From Nanobdellota archaeon (GTDB lineage Archaea > Nanobdellota > Nanobdellia > Pacearchaeales > GW2011-AR1), in contig DUKY01000023.1 in NCBI GenBank assembly GCA_013329055.1, positions 1 to 49,076 on the forward strand: a DNA stretch of 49,076 nt, read 5' to 3'. The stretch's first letter is position 1, and each line of letters opens with the position of its first letter. The notes below the pieces were generated by a model. That model had not been told where the DNA came from and searched no databases. It saw only the letters and a program-made list of their open reading frames with translations. Both the position numbers and the translations under genes were made by a program. Shown one piece after another: positions 7,821-14,649 of this stretch.

Positions 7821-8153
7821 TTATTTACGAAATGATTCAAACCACATCTTGAATGTCTTGGCACGACTTTTGATCTTGTTCGAGTCAGTCATGTTCAGGT
7901 CTTCCAGAACTTTCTCAGTTTTCGGCGAAAGCTTGCAGGCCTCCTCGGAAAAGTCATACTGGCCTCCTTGCGACTTGTCCATGTCCATGATTTCCTTTGA
8001 CCTTTTGGCAGTTATAACTCTCCAGAGTGATTGAAGATGACCCCCGCAAAAACCAAGGTACAAGAACCAAATTCCTACTCCAATGATTCCTGCAATGATT
8101 ATCCAAGATAAAATTTTAACGAATAGAATTAATGCCATAGCCGAATTGCTCAT
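7821..8153 (-). CDS. Single-span membrane protein of unknown function
   Basis: A 110-residue protein with one long hydrophobic segment (about residues 7-33) followed by a Cys-Gly-Gly turn and a charged, helical cytoplasmic or external tail (RVITAKRSKEIMDMDKSQGG, later KVLEDLNMTDSNKIKSRAK). No recognised domain. GAGGAG precedes the start by about 7 bases. It follows 8192-8602 on the same strand and precedes a hairpin repeat. Confidence 0.68.
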   Translation of the reverse strand: MSNSAMALILFVKILSWIIIAGIIGVGIWFLYLGFCGGHLQSLWRVITAKRSKEIMDMDKSQGGQYDFSEEACKLSPKTEKVLEDLNMTDSNKIKSRAKTFKMWFESFRK

Positions 8154-8191
8154 GATGTTCTCCTCGAATTTTTGATTCTCAAATCAAATTG

Positions 8192-8602
8192 TTAATGCCT
8201 TGTAATGCAACACTGTCCCTTCCCTCTCGATGGGGGCTCATATTCTCTTGCAATGAAACTCCTGTAAATGAAATAAGGCCATGAGATATAAATAACCCCC
8301 ATGCTAATTCCAGAGGCAATAACATTCCAATCAAGAAGTAGATTGTAATAAATGCTTATGCCGAGTATAAATATAATCACTCTGTAAATCACTTTGCTGT
8401 TATAGTAAAGTACTACCTGCAACAGCAGTGGTATCCATAAATTCTGGATAATCTGCAGGGTAATGATTATCATCCCTACAAAAATCGTAGTTCTCTCACT
8501 AGAGAATGGTTGATAGAAATAGAGATAACAACCGGTGGTAAACGGAATAGACCAGATACCAGATGCAACTCCGACAGCTAATGATTTCAAAATATTTTTC
8601 AT
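8192..8602 (-). CDS. Small polytopic membrane protein
   Basis: A 136-residue protein with about four membrane segments (starting MKNILKSLAVGVASGIWSIP). I chose the ATG at 8602 because an AAGGAG site lies just upstream; a longer reading from 8665 would run into the neighbouring gene and lacks a ribosome site. No known family. Its start lies 12 bases after the stop of 8614-9039, so the two are co-transcribed. Confidence 0.65.
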   Translation of the reverse strand: MKNILKSLAVGVASGIWSIPFTTGCYLYFYQPFSSERTTIFVGMIIITLQIIQNLWIPLLLQVVLYYNSKVIYRVIIFILGISIYYNLLLDWNVIASGISMGVIYISWPYFIYRSFIAREYEPPSRGKGQCCITRH

Positions 8603-8613
8603 GATGTTTCTCC

Positions 8614-9039
8614 TTAGATAGGTTTTAACCATGGGAGTTTGGTATGAGTAACAGTTGATATCCAAATATATGGAATCTTGCTATCATAGAAAACTCCTTC
8701 ATTTAGAATCACAATGTATTTTCTTCCGTTGGCATTGGCAATTTTTTTTATGAATTCCAGTGCAATTTCTCGCGATCTTGCAAAGGATCGAATTGCAACA
8801 AAATCATTAGTTTTTTTTACATATTGAGTAAGTTCAGACATTTTCATGTCATCAAACTCGTCAATATGAAAGACAATAACTTCTTGTGCAGGTTTTACAA
8901 GCTTTTGTATAGAATCATCATTATAACCTCCAATTCTCTGTCCTGATTTATCATACATCGTGGCAACTTCCAGATTATCAGAATATGCCGCTCCTGAAAA
9001 CATCAACGCGATTAAAGTAATCACAACAAGATTTTTCAT
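8614..9039 (-). CDS. Small secreted protein of the array's alpha-beta family
   Basis: A 141-residue protein with a signal peptide (KNLVVITLIALMFSGAAYS). The mature part has a helix EIALEFIKKIANANGRKYI leading into VILNEGVFYDSKIPYIW, the same fold pattern as 5006-5371 and 5390-5905, but both family cysteines are replaced (Tyr and Thr). It is therefore a Cys-less member. AAAGGAG lies before the start. It lies 18 bases downstream of the SbmA-like gene. Confidence 0.72.
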   Translation of the reverse strand: MKNLVVITLIALMFSGAAYSDNLEVATMYDKSGQRIGGYNDDSIQKLVKPAQEVIVFHIDEFDDMKMSELTQYVKKTNDFVAIRSFARSREIALEFIKKIANANGRKYIVILNEGVFYDSKIPYIWISTVTHTKLPWLKPI

Positions 9040-9056
9040 AGTATTTCTCCTTTTGT

Positions 9057-10019
9057 TTAATACCCAATGTTATGCTCGAATTCCTTTAATCGTTTATGAA
9101 TTGAGCGAAGTTCAGTAATGGTAGTCCAGTTGCCGATGAAAATAGAAAATGATTCACGTACTTTGCTGAAAGCATTGGATACTTGAACCAGCATGCCCAA
9201 TGTAATAAGACCTGTAAACAATCCTGGTCCCATAATTAGGTAAGGAACAATGACCATCAGTTGCTCGAAGAAGTTAACCCATACGTCAAAGTAGCCGTAG
9301 TGGAGAAACAACCGGTTATAGTTGAATTTTAGTCCGGTGAATAGCTGGATTATGGTCTCTGTTTTTCCATAGTTTATCTTGTCGTCCTCGGCATATACCA
9401 ACTCTTTACGAAACGCCGCCTCCACCTTTTGGTTATTGTATTCAAGTCCAGGCAGTTTTATTCCGACAAACCAGGAAATAAGTAATCCCCCTATTGAAAC
9501 GACGAGGGCAACCCAGACAAGGCTTCCAGGAATATCTTTTATCCTCTCAATTTCAACTCCTTTACTGAGTCCCCAAAGAATCGGCAGAAAAGCCAAGAGA
9601 GTCATAATTGCTCGGATGACTTGTAAACCAAGACTCTCGACAATCCTCGCAAATCGATAGATGTCTTCTTGAATACGCTGACTTGAACCTTCCACTTCAC
9701 CTTCTACTTTCTGCCATCTGGCGACATATGAAAACGTCATCGCCTCTCGCCATTTAAAAGAGTAGATGCGGGTAAAATATGACGTTACAGTAGCAATTAA
9801 AACATAAGGAAAAGCAATTTTTGCAAACTGTAACATCGAAGCCCAAAACTCTTCTACTTTGTGTTCAGTAGCCTTTTGGAGAATATTGTAAAAGGCACCG
9901 TACCATTCGTTGAGTAAAACAGAAAGCTCAACTTGAACAAGTAGTGCAATGAATAAGAACAAGCAACCGCCATAAGCCCAGAACATCCATTTTCTTGATG
10001 CAAAAAACGATTTTAACAT
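9057..10019 (-). CDS. SbmA/BacA-like peptide transporter
   Basis: SbmA and BacA are inner-membrane proteins that use the proton gradient to import peptides such as microcins and Pro-rich or NCR antimicrobial peptides. The 320-residue protein keeps the family core: LLNEWYGAFYNILQ, FKWREAMTFSYVARW, QRIQEDIYRFARIVE, IMTLLAFLPILW, VGIKLPGLEYNNQKVEAAFR, KELVYAEDD and the C-terminal WTTITELRSIHKRLKEFEH. It is about 80 residues shorter at the N-terminus than enterobacterial SbmA, as in some BacA-like forms. GGGAGG precedes the start. Such genes are bacterial; its presence supports transfer or a non-archaeal origin for this region. Confidence 0.88.
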   Translation of the reverse strand: MLKSFFASRKWMFWAYGGCLFLFIALLVQVELSVLLNEWYGAFYNILQKATEHKVEEFWASMLQFAKIAFPYVLIATVTSYFTRIYSFKWREAMTFSYVARWQKVEGEVEGSSQRIQEDIYRFARIVESLGLQVIRAIMTLLAFLPILWGLSKGVEIERIKDIPGSLVWVALVVSIGGLLISWFVGIKLPGLEYNNQKVEAAFRKELVYAEDDKINYGKTETIIQLFTGLKFNYNRLFLHYGYFDVWVNFFEQLMVIVPYLIMGPGLFTGLITLGMLVQVSNAFSKVRESFSIFIGNWTTITELRSIHKRLKEFEHNIGY

Positions 10020-10140
10020 AATTACCTCCCTGCAAAATTGAACAAAGTTTATTGATTAACTCAAGTTGTTTTAATCAATTAAAAATTAAACCTTCTAAAT
10101 TATTCGCTGATTAAAACCTCTTGAGGTTTAATCATTTTTT

Positions 10141-10178
10141 AAGCCAGATAACATCGCAACTGACTATTATCTGGCTTA
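10141..10178. repeat. AAGCCAGATAA hairpin
   Basis: AAGCCAGATAA (10141-10151) pairs with TTATCTGGCTT (10168-10178), a perfect 11-bp stem between the 56-residue protein gene and the SbmA-like gene. A smaller AAACCTC/GAGGTTT palindrome lies just to the left. Probably an RNA 3' structure of the upstream minus-strand gene. Confidence 0.6.
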
Positions 10179-10192
10179 AAGTTAAGGTTTAG

Positions 10193-10363
10193 TTACCTCG
10201 GCAAATAGGAGTTTTCATCACTTGCCGTCGGAATGGTCTGTTCTTGTTGTGTTTCAGGTGCTTGCATTAATTGCAGGATATTTGTTGCAATCACAAGAGC
10301 ACCGAGAATGATAATGATAACAAAACTAAATCTTACCCATTTTTGATTTGTGCCGTTTTTCAT
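10193..10363 (-). CDS. 56-residue single-span membrane protein
   Basis: Encodes a peptide with a basic start (KNGTNQKWVRF), one membrane span (FSFVIIIILGALVIATNILQ) and a Gln/Glu-rich external tail ending EQTIPTASDENSYLPR. GAGGAAAG precedes the ATG. The EQTIPTA tail, together with 24 bases of identical DNA, recurs at 10682-10792, showing a duplicated and decayed paralogue. Function unknown. Confidence 0.6.
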   Translation of the reverse strand: MKNGTNQKWVRFSFVIIIILGALVIATNILQLMQAPETQQEQTIPTASDENSYLPR

Positions 10364-10432
10364 ACTTTCCTCATTTGTTTTTGTTGTTGTTAAGGCAACC
10401 CTTAATCCTTCTTGCCGTTGGTGGTGGGTAGG

Positions 10433-10558
10433 CTAAATGCCGTGATTGTAGTAGGAAATTTCCTGATTCAAGCTAGGTTCTTCAATGGCAGGATTTTCAA
10501 TAACAATATTTCCCCAGATAATGATTGTTGCAAATACTAATGCGAAAATTTTGGACAT
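10433..10558 (-). CDS. 41-residue secreted or anchored peptide
   Basis: Starts MSKIFALVFATIIIWGN, a short hydrophobic signal or anchor, followed by a polar tail with NPAIEEPSLNQE. GAGGTAAAAG lies before the ATG. A half copy of the hairpin repeat (left arm only, near 10392) lies just beyond its stop. Too short to classify. Confidence 0.5.
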   Translation of the reverse strand: MSKIFALVFATIIIWGNIVIENPAIEEPSLNQEISYYNHGI

Positions 10559-10681
10559 ACTTTTACCTCATTATAGTTTTAGTGTTTTGGAATTTTGTTG
10601 ATTAATCACAATCTTATTTATTCGATAAAATCACCTCCTTTAACTTCTAATTTAGATTCATCTTTGGGCATTTCTGCTGGT

Positions 10682-10792
10682 TTATCCCGGTATTTGATAT
10701 TCTGTTGCCGTCGGAATGGTCTGTTCTTATATTATTGATATAATAACACAGAAGATGATAATAAAGATAAGAATATCATTTTCGTCATACAT
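10682..10792 (-). pseudogene. Broken paralogue of the 56-residue membrane protein
   Basis: An ORF starting MYDENDILIFIIIFCVIISI, with a GGAG site upstream, ends at TAA (10727-10729) after 21 codons. The same frame continues after that TAA as EQTIPTATEYQIPG, matching the tail of 10193-10363, to a second stop at 10682-10684. The simplest reading is a nonsense mutation between membrane span and tail. The 21-residue peptide may still be made; stop readthrough is the less likely alternative. Confidence 0.55.
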
Positions 10793-10824
10793 ATTATTTT
10801 CTCCTTCATTTTAATGATTGTTTA

Positions 10825-10863
10825 AAGGCAACCTTTAATCATCTTGCAATCAAAAGTTGCCCT
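10825..10863. repeat. GGCAACC...GTTGCC intergenic hairpin, copy 3
   Basis: AAAGGCAACCTTTAAT pairs with AATCAAAAGTTGCCCTT. It lies about 33 bases upstream of the 10792 start codon. Confidence 0.7.
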
Positions 10864-10881
10864 TGGTTTTGGCGATTAACT

Positions 10882-11121
10882 TTATTTAATCTTTTTCAAT
10901 CCGGCACTATTTTTATAGGAGAGCAAAATAGTGCCTAGAATAGTTATGGGCAAAAACATCCATGTCAGTAAGGGGGTAATGATCGCGAGCACAACATCCA
11001 TTGTCGCTTCTGCAAGGTTTTTTGGATCATTTTTTTTAACGCAGGTATCCCAGATTTTAATAGGATTTAGAAATTCATTCAAATTCTTTTTAAAAGATTC
11101 TTTATCAAAAGAGTATTTCAT
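10882..11121 (-). CDS. 79-residue membrane protein
   Basis: A charged helical N-terminal half (KESFKKNLNEFLNPIKIW, KKNDPKNLAEATMDVV) followed by one or two hydrophobic spans (VLAIITPLLTWMFLPITILG, then TILLSYKNS). AAGGAG before the start. Unknown function. Lies between hairpin copies 3 and 4. Confidence 0.62.
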   Translation of the reverse strand: MKYSFDKESFKKNLNEFLNPIKIWDTCVKKNDPKNLAEATMDVVLAIITPLLTWMFLPITILGTILLSYKNSAGLKKIK

Positions 11122-11153
11122 GATGTTTCTCCTTTTAATGAAATAATTGTTTT

Positions 11154-11192
11154 AAAGACAACCCTCAATTAACCTTCAACCAAAGGTTGCCT
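11154..11192. repeat. GGCAACC-type intergenic hairpin, copy 4
   Basis: AAAGACAACCCTCAATTAAC and CAACCAAAGGTTGCCTT arms; the left arm has one change (GACAACC). It lies 33 bases upstream of the 11121 start. Confidence 0.7.
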
Positions 11193-11224
11193 TCTTTTTA
11201 GTTAGCGAGTTGCCGGCGAGGATG

Positions 11225-11527
11225 CTATTCCTTCAGCGGAAGATCCATATCAGTATGAAGTTTATGATACATTTCTGGTGTAACCTCGTAAATCATCACC
11301 TTTCCCTGATATATTACCTCGATGCGATATGATGCCAGATAGAGGTTTTTTTGCATACCGACAATCTTTCCCCCAGGAACTTTTTGCAATTCTTCTATCG
11401 TTAAGCTTTCTCCAAAAGGGAAACCTTCTGATGGTCCAAAAAAATATGGGTATGCGGTTAAAGTAGCTATGCCGATAATAGCAATAACAATCAACAGCTC
11501 AATAAGAGTAAAACCTTTTTTATTCAT
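11225..11527 (-). CDS. Type IV pilin-like N-terminus fused to a small beta domain
   Basis: A 100-residue protein starting MNKKGFTLIELLIVIAIIGI, the classic type IV prepilin cleavage site (after Gly, before Phe-Thr-Leu-Ile-Glu) and hydrophobic spine. Instead of a normal pilin head it carries a domain IEELQKVPGGKIVGMQKNLY followed by a VTPEMYHKL segment, matching 16081-16338, which has no pilin part. So the pilin leader has been joined to a domain that also occurs alone. Its start overlaps the stop of 11527-11721 as TAATG, indicating coupled translation. A PilD-type peptidase would be needed; none is in the window. Confidence 0.72.
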   Translation of the reverse strand: MNKKGFTLIELLIVIAIIGIATLTAYPYFFGPSEGFPFGESLTIEELQKVPGGKIVGMQKNLYLASYRIEVIYQGKVMIYEVTPEMYHKLHTDMDLPLKE

Positions 11528-11721
11528 TATGTTTCCTCCGTTGGAATGATTTTAACATTCTTGCGAATGTCAGAAGAAAGTGCATTAAACTCCTCCATGG
11601 TACAGAGCGAAGGAGTTTGGCACCATTTGTCAAGATAAATCTTTCCATCTTTTTCATAAACGATTGTTTGGCGATGGGTTCCAAATAACCTCCTCATGAA
11701 TTTCTCTTGTTTTTTATCCAT
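11527..11721 (-). CDS. 64-residue basic protein
   Basis: Small soluble protein (KKQEKFMRRLFGTHRQTIVY, then DGKIYLDKWCQTPSLCTMEE) with two cysteines and no signal peptide. AAAGGTG precedes the start. It overlaps the pilin-like gene by one base (TAATG), so the two are translationally coupled. Function unknown. Confidence 0.6.
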   Translation of the reverse strand: MDKKQEKFMRRLFGTHRQTIVYEKDGKIYLDKWCQTPSLCTMEEFNALSSDIRKNVKIIPTEET

Positions 11722-11737
11722 GGTTTCACCTTTTGCA

Positions 11738-11776
11738 AAGGCAACCTTTAATCATCTTGTAATCAAAGATTGCCTT
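11738..11776. repeat. GGCAACC-type intergenic hairpin, copy 5
   Basis: AAAGGCAACCTTTAATC pairs with AATCAAAGATTGCCTTT, with one mismatch in the right arm. It lies 17 bases upstream of the 11721 start. Confidence 0.7.
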
Positions 11777-11797
11777 TGTTCGTTGCCGGTGGTGGAA

Positions 11798-12070
11798 TTA
11801 TTGAAATGCCTTTCTCGGAAAGCCGTTGGGATTCCCACGTCGACAGGCTTTTTCCGAAACTGTTTTTCTTGTAATCAGCTCAGCAGGGGTGATAATTGTA
11901 AATCCCCAGTTCAAGACAGTTTCAAGGGTTACACATGGGGTTAAAATGAGAGCTGCCAAGCCGTTACACGTCCTGTCAGAATAAAGGCAATTATTATTCG
12001 GATTAAAATAAAACCCTATTAATCCCTTATCCTCTTGTATTGCTTGAAGTAATCTGTGTGTCATGTTCAT
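11798..12070 (-). CDS. 90-residue soluble protein
   Basis: Starts MNMTHRLLQAIQEDKGLIGF and contains FNPNNNCLYSDRTCNGLAAL, a Cys-bearing hydrophobic segment TPCVTLETV, and a basic C-terminus ending KACRRGNPNGFPRKAFQ. Four cysteines. AAGGAG lies about 8 bases before the first ATG, which I prefer over the ATG two codons later. No signal peptide. Not recognised. Confidence 0.6.
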   Translation of the reverse strand: MNMTHRLLQAIQEDKGLIGFYFNPNNNCLYSDRTCNGLAALILTPCVTLETVLNWGFTIITPAELITRKTVSEKACRRGNPNGFPRKAFQ

Positions 12071-12101
12071 GGTAATTTCTCCTTACTAGTTTTTTAGGCT
12101 T

Positions 12102-12281
12102 TTAAAACCGAATCTTCCAGCCCTTTGTCTGAAGTTCCCGAATAGAAACCGGAAGCTTCTTCAAGTTAATGGCTTTGCCAATTTTCGGAATGAGTTTATT
12201 TTCCCTCAAAATGTAAAGTGTTGCCTGAGGAATAATCTCTCGCATTTCTTCCCATTTGGCTCTGGAATTTACTTTTGCCAT
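12102..12281 (-). CDS. 59-residue basic protein, possible DNA-binding
   Basis: MAKVNSRAKWEEMREIIPQA followed by TLYILRENKLIPKIGKAINL and a tail ending KGWKIRF. The order of short helices and the basic net charge (IPQATLYILRENKLIPKIG reads like a helix-turn-helix or excisionase-type fold) hint at nucleic acid binding, but this is weak. GGAGAAGAG before the ATG. The only candidate regulator in the array. Confidence 0.5.
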   Translation of the reverse strand: MAKVNSRAKWEEMREIIPQATLYILRENKLIPKIGKAINLKKLPVSIRELQTKGWKIRF

Positions 12282-12294
12282 AGCTCTTCTCCGG

Positions 12295-12396
12295 TTAATT
12301 TTTTTTGAGAATCTCTTTCCAACTCATTGCCAGAAAAAACAACACCAAGGCAAGTGGACCATACTTAAACAGCAATAGGAAAATAAATTCAAGCAT
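12295..12396 (-). CDS. 33-residue membrane peptide
   Basis: MLEFIFLLLFKYGPLALVLF then FLAMSWKEILKKN: one membrane span with a short basic tail. GGGAGG precedes the ATG by about 7 bases. It lies 13 bases upstream of the start of 12102-12281, probably one transcript. Function unknown. Confidence 0.5.
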   Translation of the reverse strand: MLEFIFLLLFKYGPLALVLFFLAMSWKEILKKN

Positions 12397-12407
12397 GTTC
12401 TGCCTCC

Positions 12408-12797
12408 CTAATCAATTTGAATAAAATTTTTGTCATGGGTAAGAGGATCATAATCTAAAAAGATATACCTCTGCATGAGTCCTTCTTCTTGCCGGCGAAG
12501 TTGACGTTCTTCCTTTGCAGTAAAACATCCTTGCCATGCTATTGCCATATGAGCTGTTGTACTCTCAAAAGAATTTTGAACTTTCAACATGGCAGAGTAC
12601 AGTCGAAGATCTTTTTCCGGTGTAAACTTTTTAGGATATTTTGTGTTTACTGGAAAAGGAAATGCCGGATTCGATGGATAATCTGGTTCGTCATCATCAT
12701 TGAACCAATCATCTCCCCAACCGTCATCGTCGCAGAAGTTTGCAGGTTCATCCATTGCAAGGTCTTCCTGAGGACAAATATCTTCTTGCTGGTACAT
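12408..12797 (-). CDS. Acidic 129-residue protein
   Basis: The N-terminal third is very acidic and aromatic (DDDGWGDDWFNDDDEPDY), followed by a Pro-rich stretch (NPAFPFPVNTKYPKK) and a helical C-terminal half (KDLRLYSAMLKVQNSFEST, KEERQLRRQEEGLMQRY). No signal peptide. The asymmetric acid/basic makeup suggests a protein- or DNA-mimic-like binding role, but this is speculation. GAGGAGG before the ATG. Confidence 0.62.
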   Translation of the reverse strand: MYQQEDICPQEDLAMDEPANFCDDDGWGDDWFNDDDEPDYPSNPAFPFPVNTKYPKKFTPEKDLRLYSAMLKVQNSFESTTAHMAIAWQGCFTAKEERQLRRQEEGLMQRYIFLDYDPLTHDKNFIQID

Positions 12798-12829
12798 ACT
12801 TTTACCTCCTCATTGATTGATGTTATAGA

Positions 12830-12967
12830 TTACTTTTTCTTTCTTTGTTTTTCCCTTACTTCTATAAACTTCACGATGCTCAAGCTGATAACCAATGCGA
12901 GGATTATGCTCGCAGGAATTAACGCCCCAATCAGCAAGTTCTGGTTCTCAAGAAATTCTTGAAACAT
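12830..12967 (-). CDS. 45-residue membrane peptide
   Basis: An amphipathic start (MFQEFLENQN), one membrane span (LLIGALIPASIILALVISL) and a strongly basic tail (EVREKQRKKK). GGGAGGAAC lies upstream. It lies directly downstream of the 12980-13465 membrane protein gene (13-base gap). Unknown function. Confidence 0.5.
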   Translation of the reverse strand: MFQEFLENQNLLIGALIPASIILALVISLSIVKFIEVREKQRKKK

Positions 12968-12979
12968 AATAGTTCCTCC

Positions 12980-13465
12980 CTAAATTGAAATTGATAAAAA
13001 AATTAGGAATAAGATTGTACTTGTTCCTAAAATAATTTGAGTCAGCAAGTTTTGTTTGTTCTGAACTTCCTCCTCAATTTCCTCCATAATCTTTACTCGG
13101 CCGTATTTTGGGGATTTTCCCTCTAAATTTTTTATTAGCCCAGAACTCACAATTATCCCTTGAATTCTGGAATAGATGAACAACAAATTATCTGTCATTA
13201 CTGTAAGAATAATAAGATAATCTCTTGTTTCCTCTTTGTAAATTTCCGGGCTTGAATGGATAATCCACGAAAACATAATGCAGGTTATAAAAAGGGGTGA
13301 GCTACTCCAGATTAATTGCTTTATTCCTCCTGAAATGTTTGGAGTATCTTTAATAATCAAAAATCCGATAATTATTCCCAAAAGAATAATCTCTCGATAT
13401 CCTGGGATTACACACAAAAAGGTATAACCTCCAAATCCTGCAAGCAATAGGTTTATTTTTTTCAT
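12980..13465 (-). CDS. Polytopic membrane protein, 161 residues
   Basis: About four membrane spans (residues 5-22, 25-38, 51-72, 140-160) with a charged middle region KNLEGKSPKYGRVKIMEEIE. Not recognised. AAGGAGG before the ATG. A ten-base gap separates it from 13476-13991, another membrane protein, so they probably form a pair in one transcript. Confidence 0.65.
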   Translation of the reverse strand: MKKINLLLAGFGGYTFLCVIPGYREIILLGIIIGFLIIKDTPNISGGIKQLIWSSSPLFITCIMFSWIIHSSPEIYKEETRDYLIILTVMTDNLLFIYSRIQGIIVSSGLIKNLEGKSPKYGRVKIMEEIEEEVQNKQNLLTQIILGTSTILFLIFLSISI

Positions 13466-13475
13466 AGCATCCTCC

Positions 13476-13991
13476 TTATTGTTTAACTTTGTACATCAAA
13501 AGCACCATCCCTATTACAACAAGAATAATCCCCAGAAAATTGATTGGAGTAAAAACCATCTTGTTAAAGTATCTCGGGAGTGCAATTGCTAACATTGGAG
13601 CAAGAATATATGCCCATGCTCCATAAGAATTCATAATTGTTAATGGTAAGGCCAAATTAGGACAGGTTGAATCGGTCAGCACTTGAGAATAAAGAACATT
13701 CGCAAGTGTACCAACGAAAAATCCTAAAAATATCACGATGAGTAGCGGTATTAAAGGATGATATAAATCTTCTATTTGGAAATTATTAAACTTCCCAAAA
13801 GAAAAAATAACCATCCCTAAGATTGCTCCAACATTCCAAGCAAAGATAAGAGATTCAGACTTCATTCCCCAACCTTTTCCAAAAAAACTGAACAAGAATG
13901 GAAAAGGAAGAAAACATATTAGGACGATAAATGATTTTGTTATCCATCCCAGATTCATGAGACTGTTCATGGCATTAATAAAGTAATTCAT
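13476..13991 (-). CDS. Five-span membrane protein, EamA-like half transporter (tentative)
   Basis: A 171-residue protein with about five membrane spans; the C-terminal pattern LTIMNSYGAWAYILAPMLAI followed by a short loop and INFLGIILVVIGMVLLMY resembles the last spans of EamA/DMT-type transporters, where single-domain forms dimerise. Similarity is by pattern only. AAGGAGG precedes the start. Confidence 0.6.
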   Translation of the reverse strand: MNYFINAMNSLMNLGWITKSFIVLICFLPFPFLFSFFGKGWGMKSESLIFAWNVGAILGMVIFSFGKFNNFQIEDLYHPLIPLLIVIFLGFFVGTLANVLYSQVLTDSTCPNLALPLTIMNSYGAWAYILAPMLAIALPRYFNKMVFTPINFLGIILVVIGMVLLMYKVKQ

Positions 13992-14057
13992 AATGTTCCT
14001 CCTTAATTTAGAGATTAGAATTTTTTGTTCATTAATAAAAAAATAATTTTATTTTAT

Positions 14058-14190
14058 GTGATATCCTCGAAGGCCGAAAGTTTACACTTACATTAATCCC
14101 GAAGGTAAAGATAAAAGCTGTAAGTGTGGGCTTGAGTTTAGAGATATCACCGCTCCGCAATTTGAGGAAGCTTAAAAGAAACCAGCGGGT
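14058..14190 (+). pseudogene. Remnant homologous to the gene at 48872, with nested palindromes
   Basis: On the plus strand, opposite to all array genes, codons 14062-14175 read YPRRPKVYTYINPEGKDKSC, KCGLEFRDITAPQFEEA, stop, preceded directly by TGA and with no start. The gene at 48872 ends in the same sequence (KCGLEFKDTTEPQFEEA), about 80 percent alike at DNA level. The segment also contains GTGATATC/GATATCAC and CACTTACA/TGTAAGTG arms that could pair; both vary in a compensatory way in the other copy. It occupies a slot between an array hairpin (14221-14262) and the 13476-13991 gene. Likely a truncated 3' end of a mobile or duplicated gene, possibly a structured RNA. Confidence 0.6.
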
Positions 14191-14220
14191 GTCTTTTATT
14201 TTTTTAATAATATTCAAAAA

Positions 14221-14262
14221 AAAAGGCAACCTTCAATTAAACAAACAACCAAAGGTTGCCTT
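14221..14262. repeat. GGCAACC...GGTTGCC intergenic hairpin, copy 6
   Basis: AAAGGCAACCTTCAATT pairs with CCAAAGGTTGCCTTT. Unlike other copies, no minus-strand gene starts just downstream; the plus-strand remnant at 14058-14190 occupies that slot. Confidence 0.75.
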
Positions 14263-14290
14263 TCTTAATCATGTGGTGCCGATGACGTTA

Positions 14291-14551
14291 TCAGCTTTTT
14301 TTGTCGCCGTTATCGTAGGTGTTGGGCAGGTCACCGAATGGATTGATAATAATAATAATTGCTTGGCGTTCGGGTTTGAGCTCAGGATGTTTCTTGATGA
14401 GTGCCGTGATCATTTCTTCTTCGGTGGCATAGCTGACAGATTCAATATCCTGAGCAAATTGTCTGATGTTTCGACAATTTTTGCATTGGCACATTGTTTT
14501 TGAAATTTCAATAATTCTCTGGTAAATAGGCCATCCTTCAAATTTTTTCAT
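14291..14551 (-). CDS. FEGWP-family small Cys protein
   Basis: An 86-residue soluble protein beginning MKKFEGWPIYQRIIEISKTM, with a compact cysteine motif CQCKNC near residues 21-26, then QFAQDIES, YATEEEMITALIKKHPEL and a hydrophobic IIIIINPFGDL. It is a clear paralogue of the next gene (14650-14979). The CxCxxC motif suggests metal or iron-sulfur binding. GAGGTG before the ATG. Function unknown. Confidence 0.7.
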   Translation of the reverse strand: MKKFEGWPIYQRIIEISKTMCQCKNCRNIRQFAQDIESVSYATEEEMITALIKKHPELKPERQAIIIIINPFGDLPNTYDNGDKKS

Positions 14552-14581
14552 ATTTCACCTCATTATTCTGTTTGTGGTTTT

Positions 14582-14619
14582 AGGCAACCTTCAATTAAAC
14601 AACAATCAAAGGTTGCCCC
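14582..14619. repeat. GGCAACC...GGTTGCC intergenic hairpin, copy 7
   Basis: AGGCAACCTTCAATT pairs with AATCAAAGGTTGCCC. It lies 30 bases upstream of the 14551 start; on the plus strand a pyrimidine run follows. Confidence 0.78.
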
Positions 14620-14649
14620 TTTCTTCTTCAGGCATTGGTGCCGATGGCG

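Noticed and set aside
10583-10660. Extra 17-residue peptide gene near 10.6 kb
   Set aside because: A short ORF (MPKDESKLEVKGGDFIE) exists but its ATG has no ribosome site, and the AAAGGAGGTGA nearby has no start codon after it.
12489-12962. Plus-strand ORF across 12.5-13.0 kb
   Set aside because: It has no ribosome site and runs opposite to two minus-strand genes with strong GGAGG sites.
14058-14190. RNase P RNA or signal recognition particle RNA
   Set aside because: GAGGAAGC looked briefly like the RNase P CR-I motif, but the other conserved regions are missing and the segment has a clear coding pattern shared between copies.
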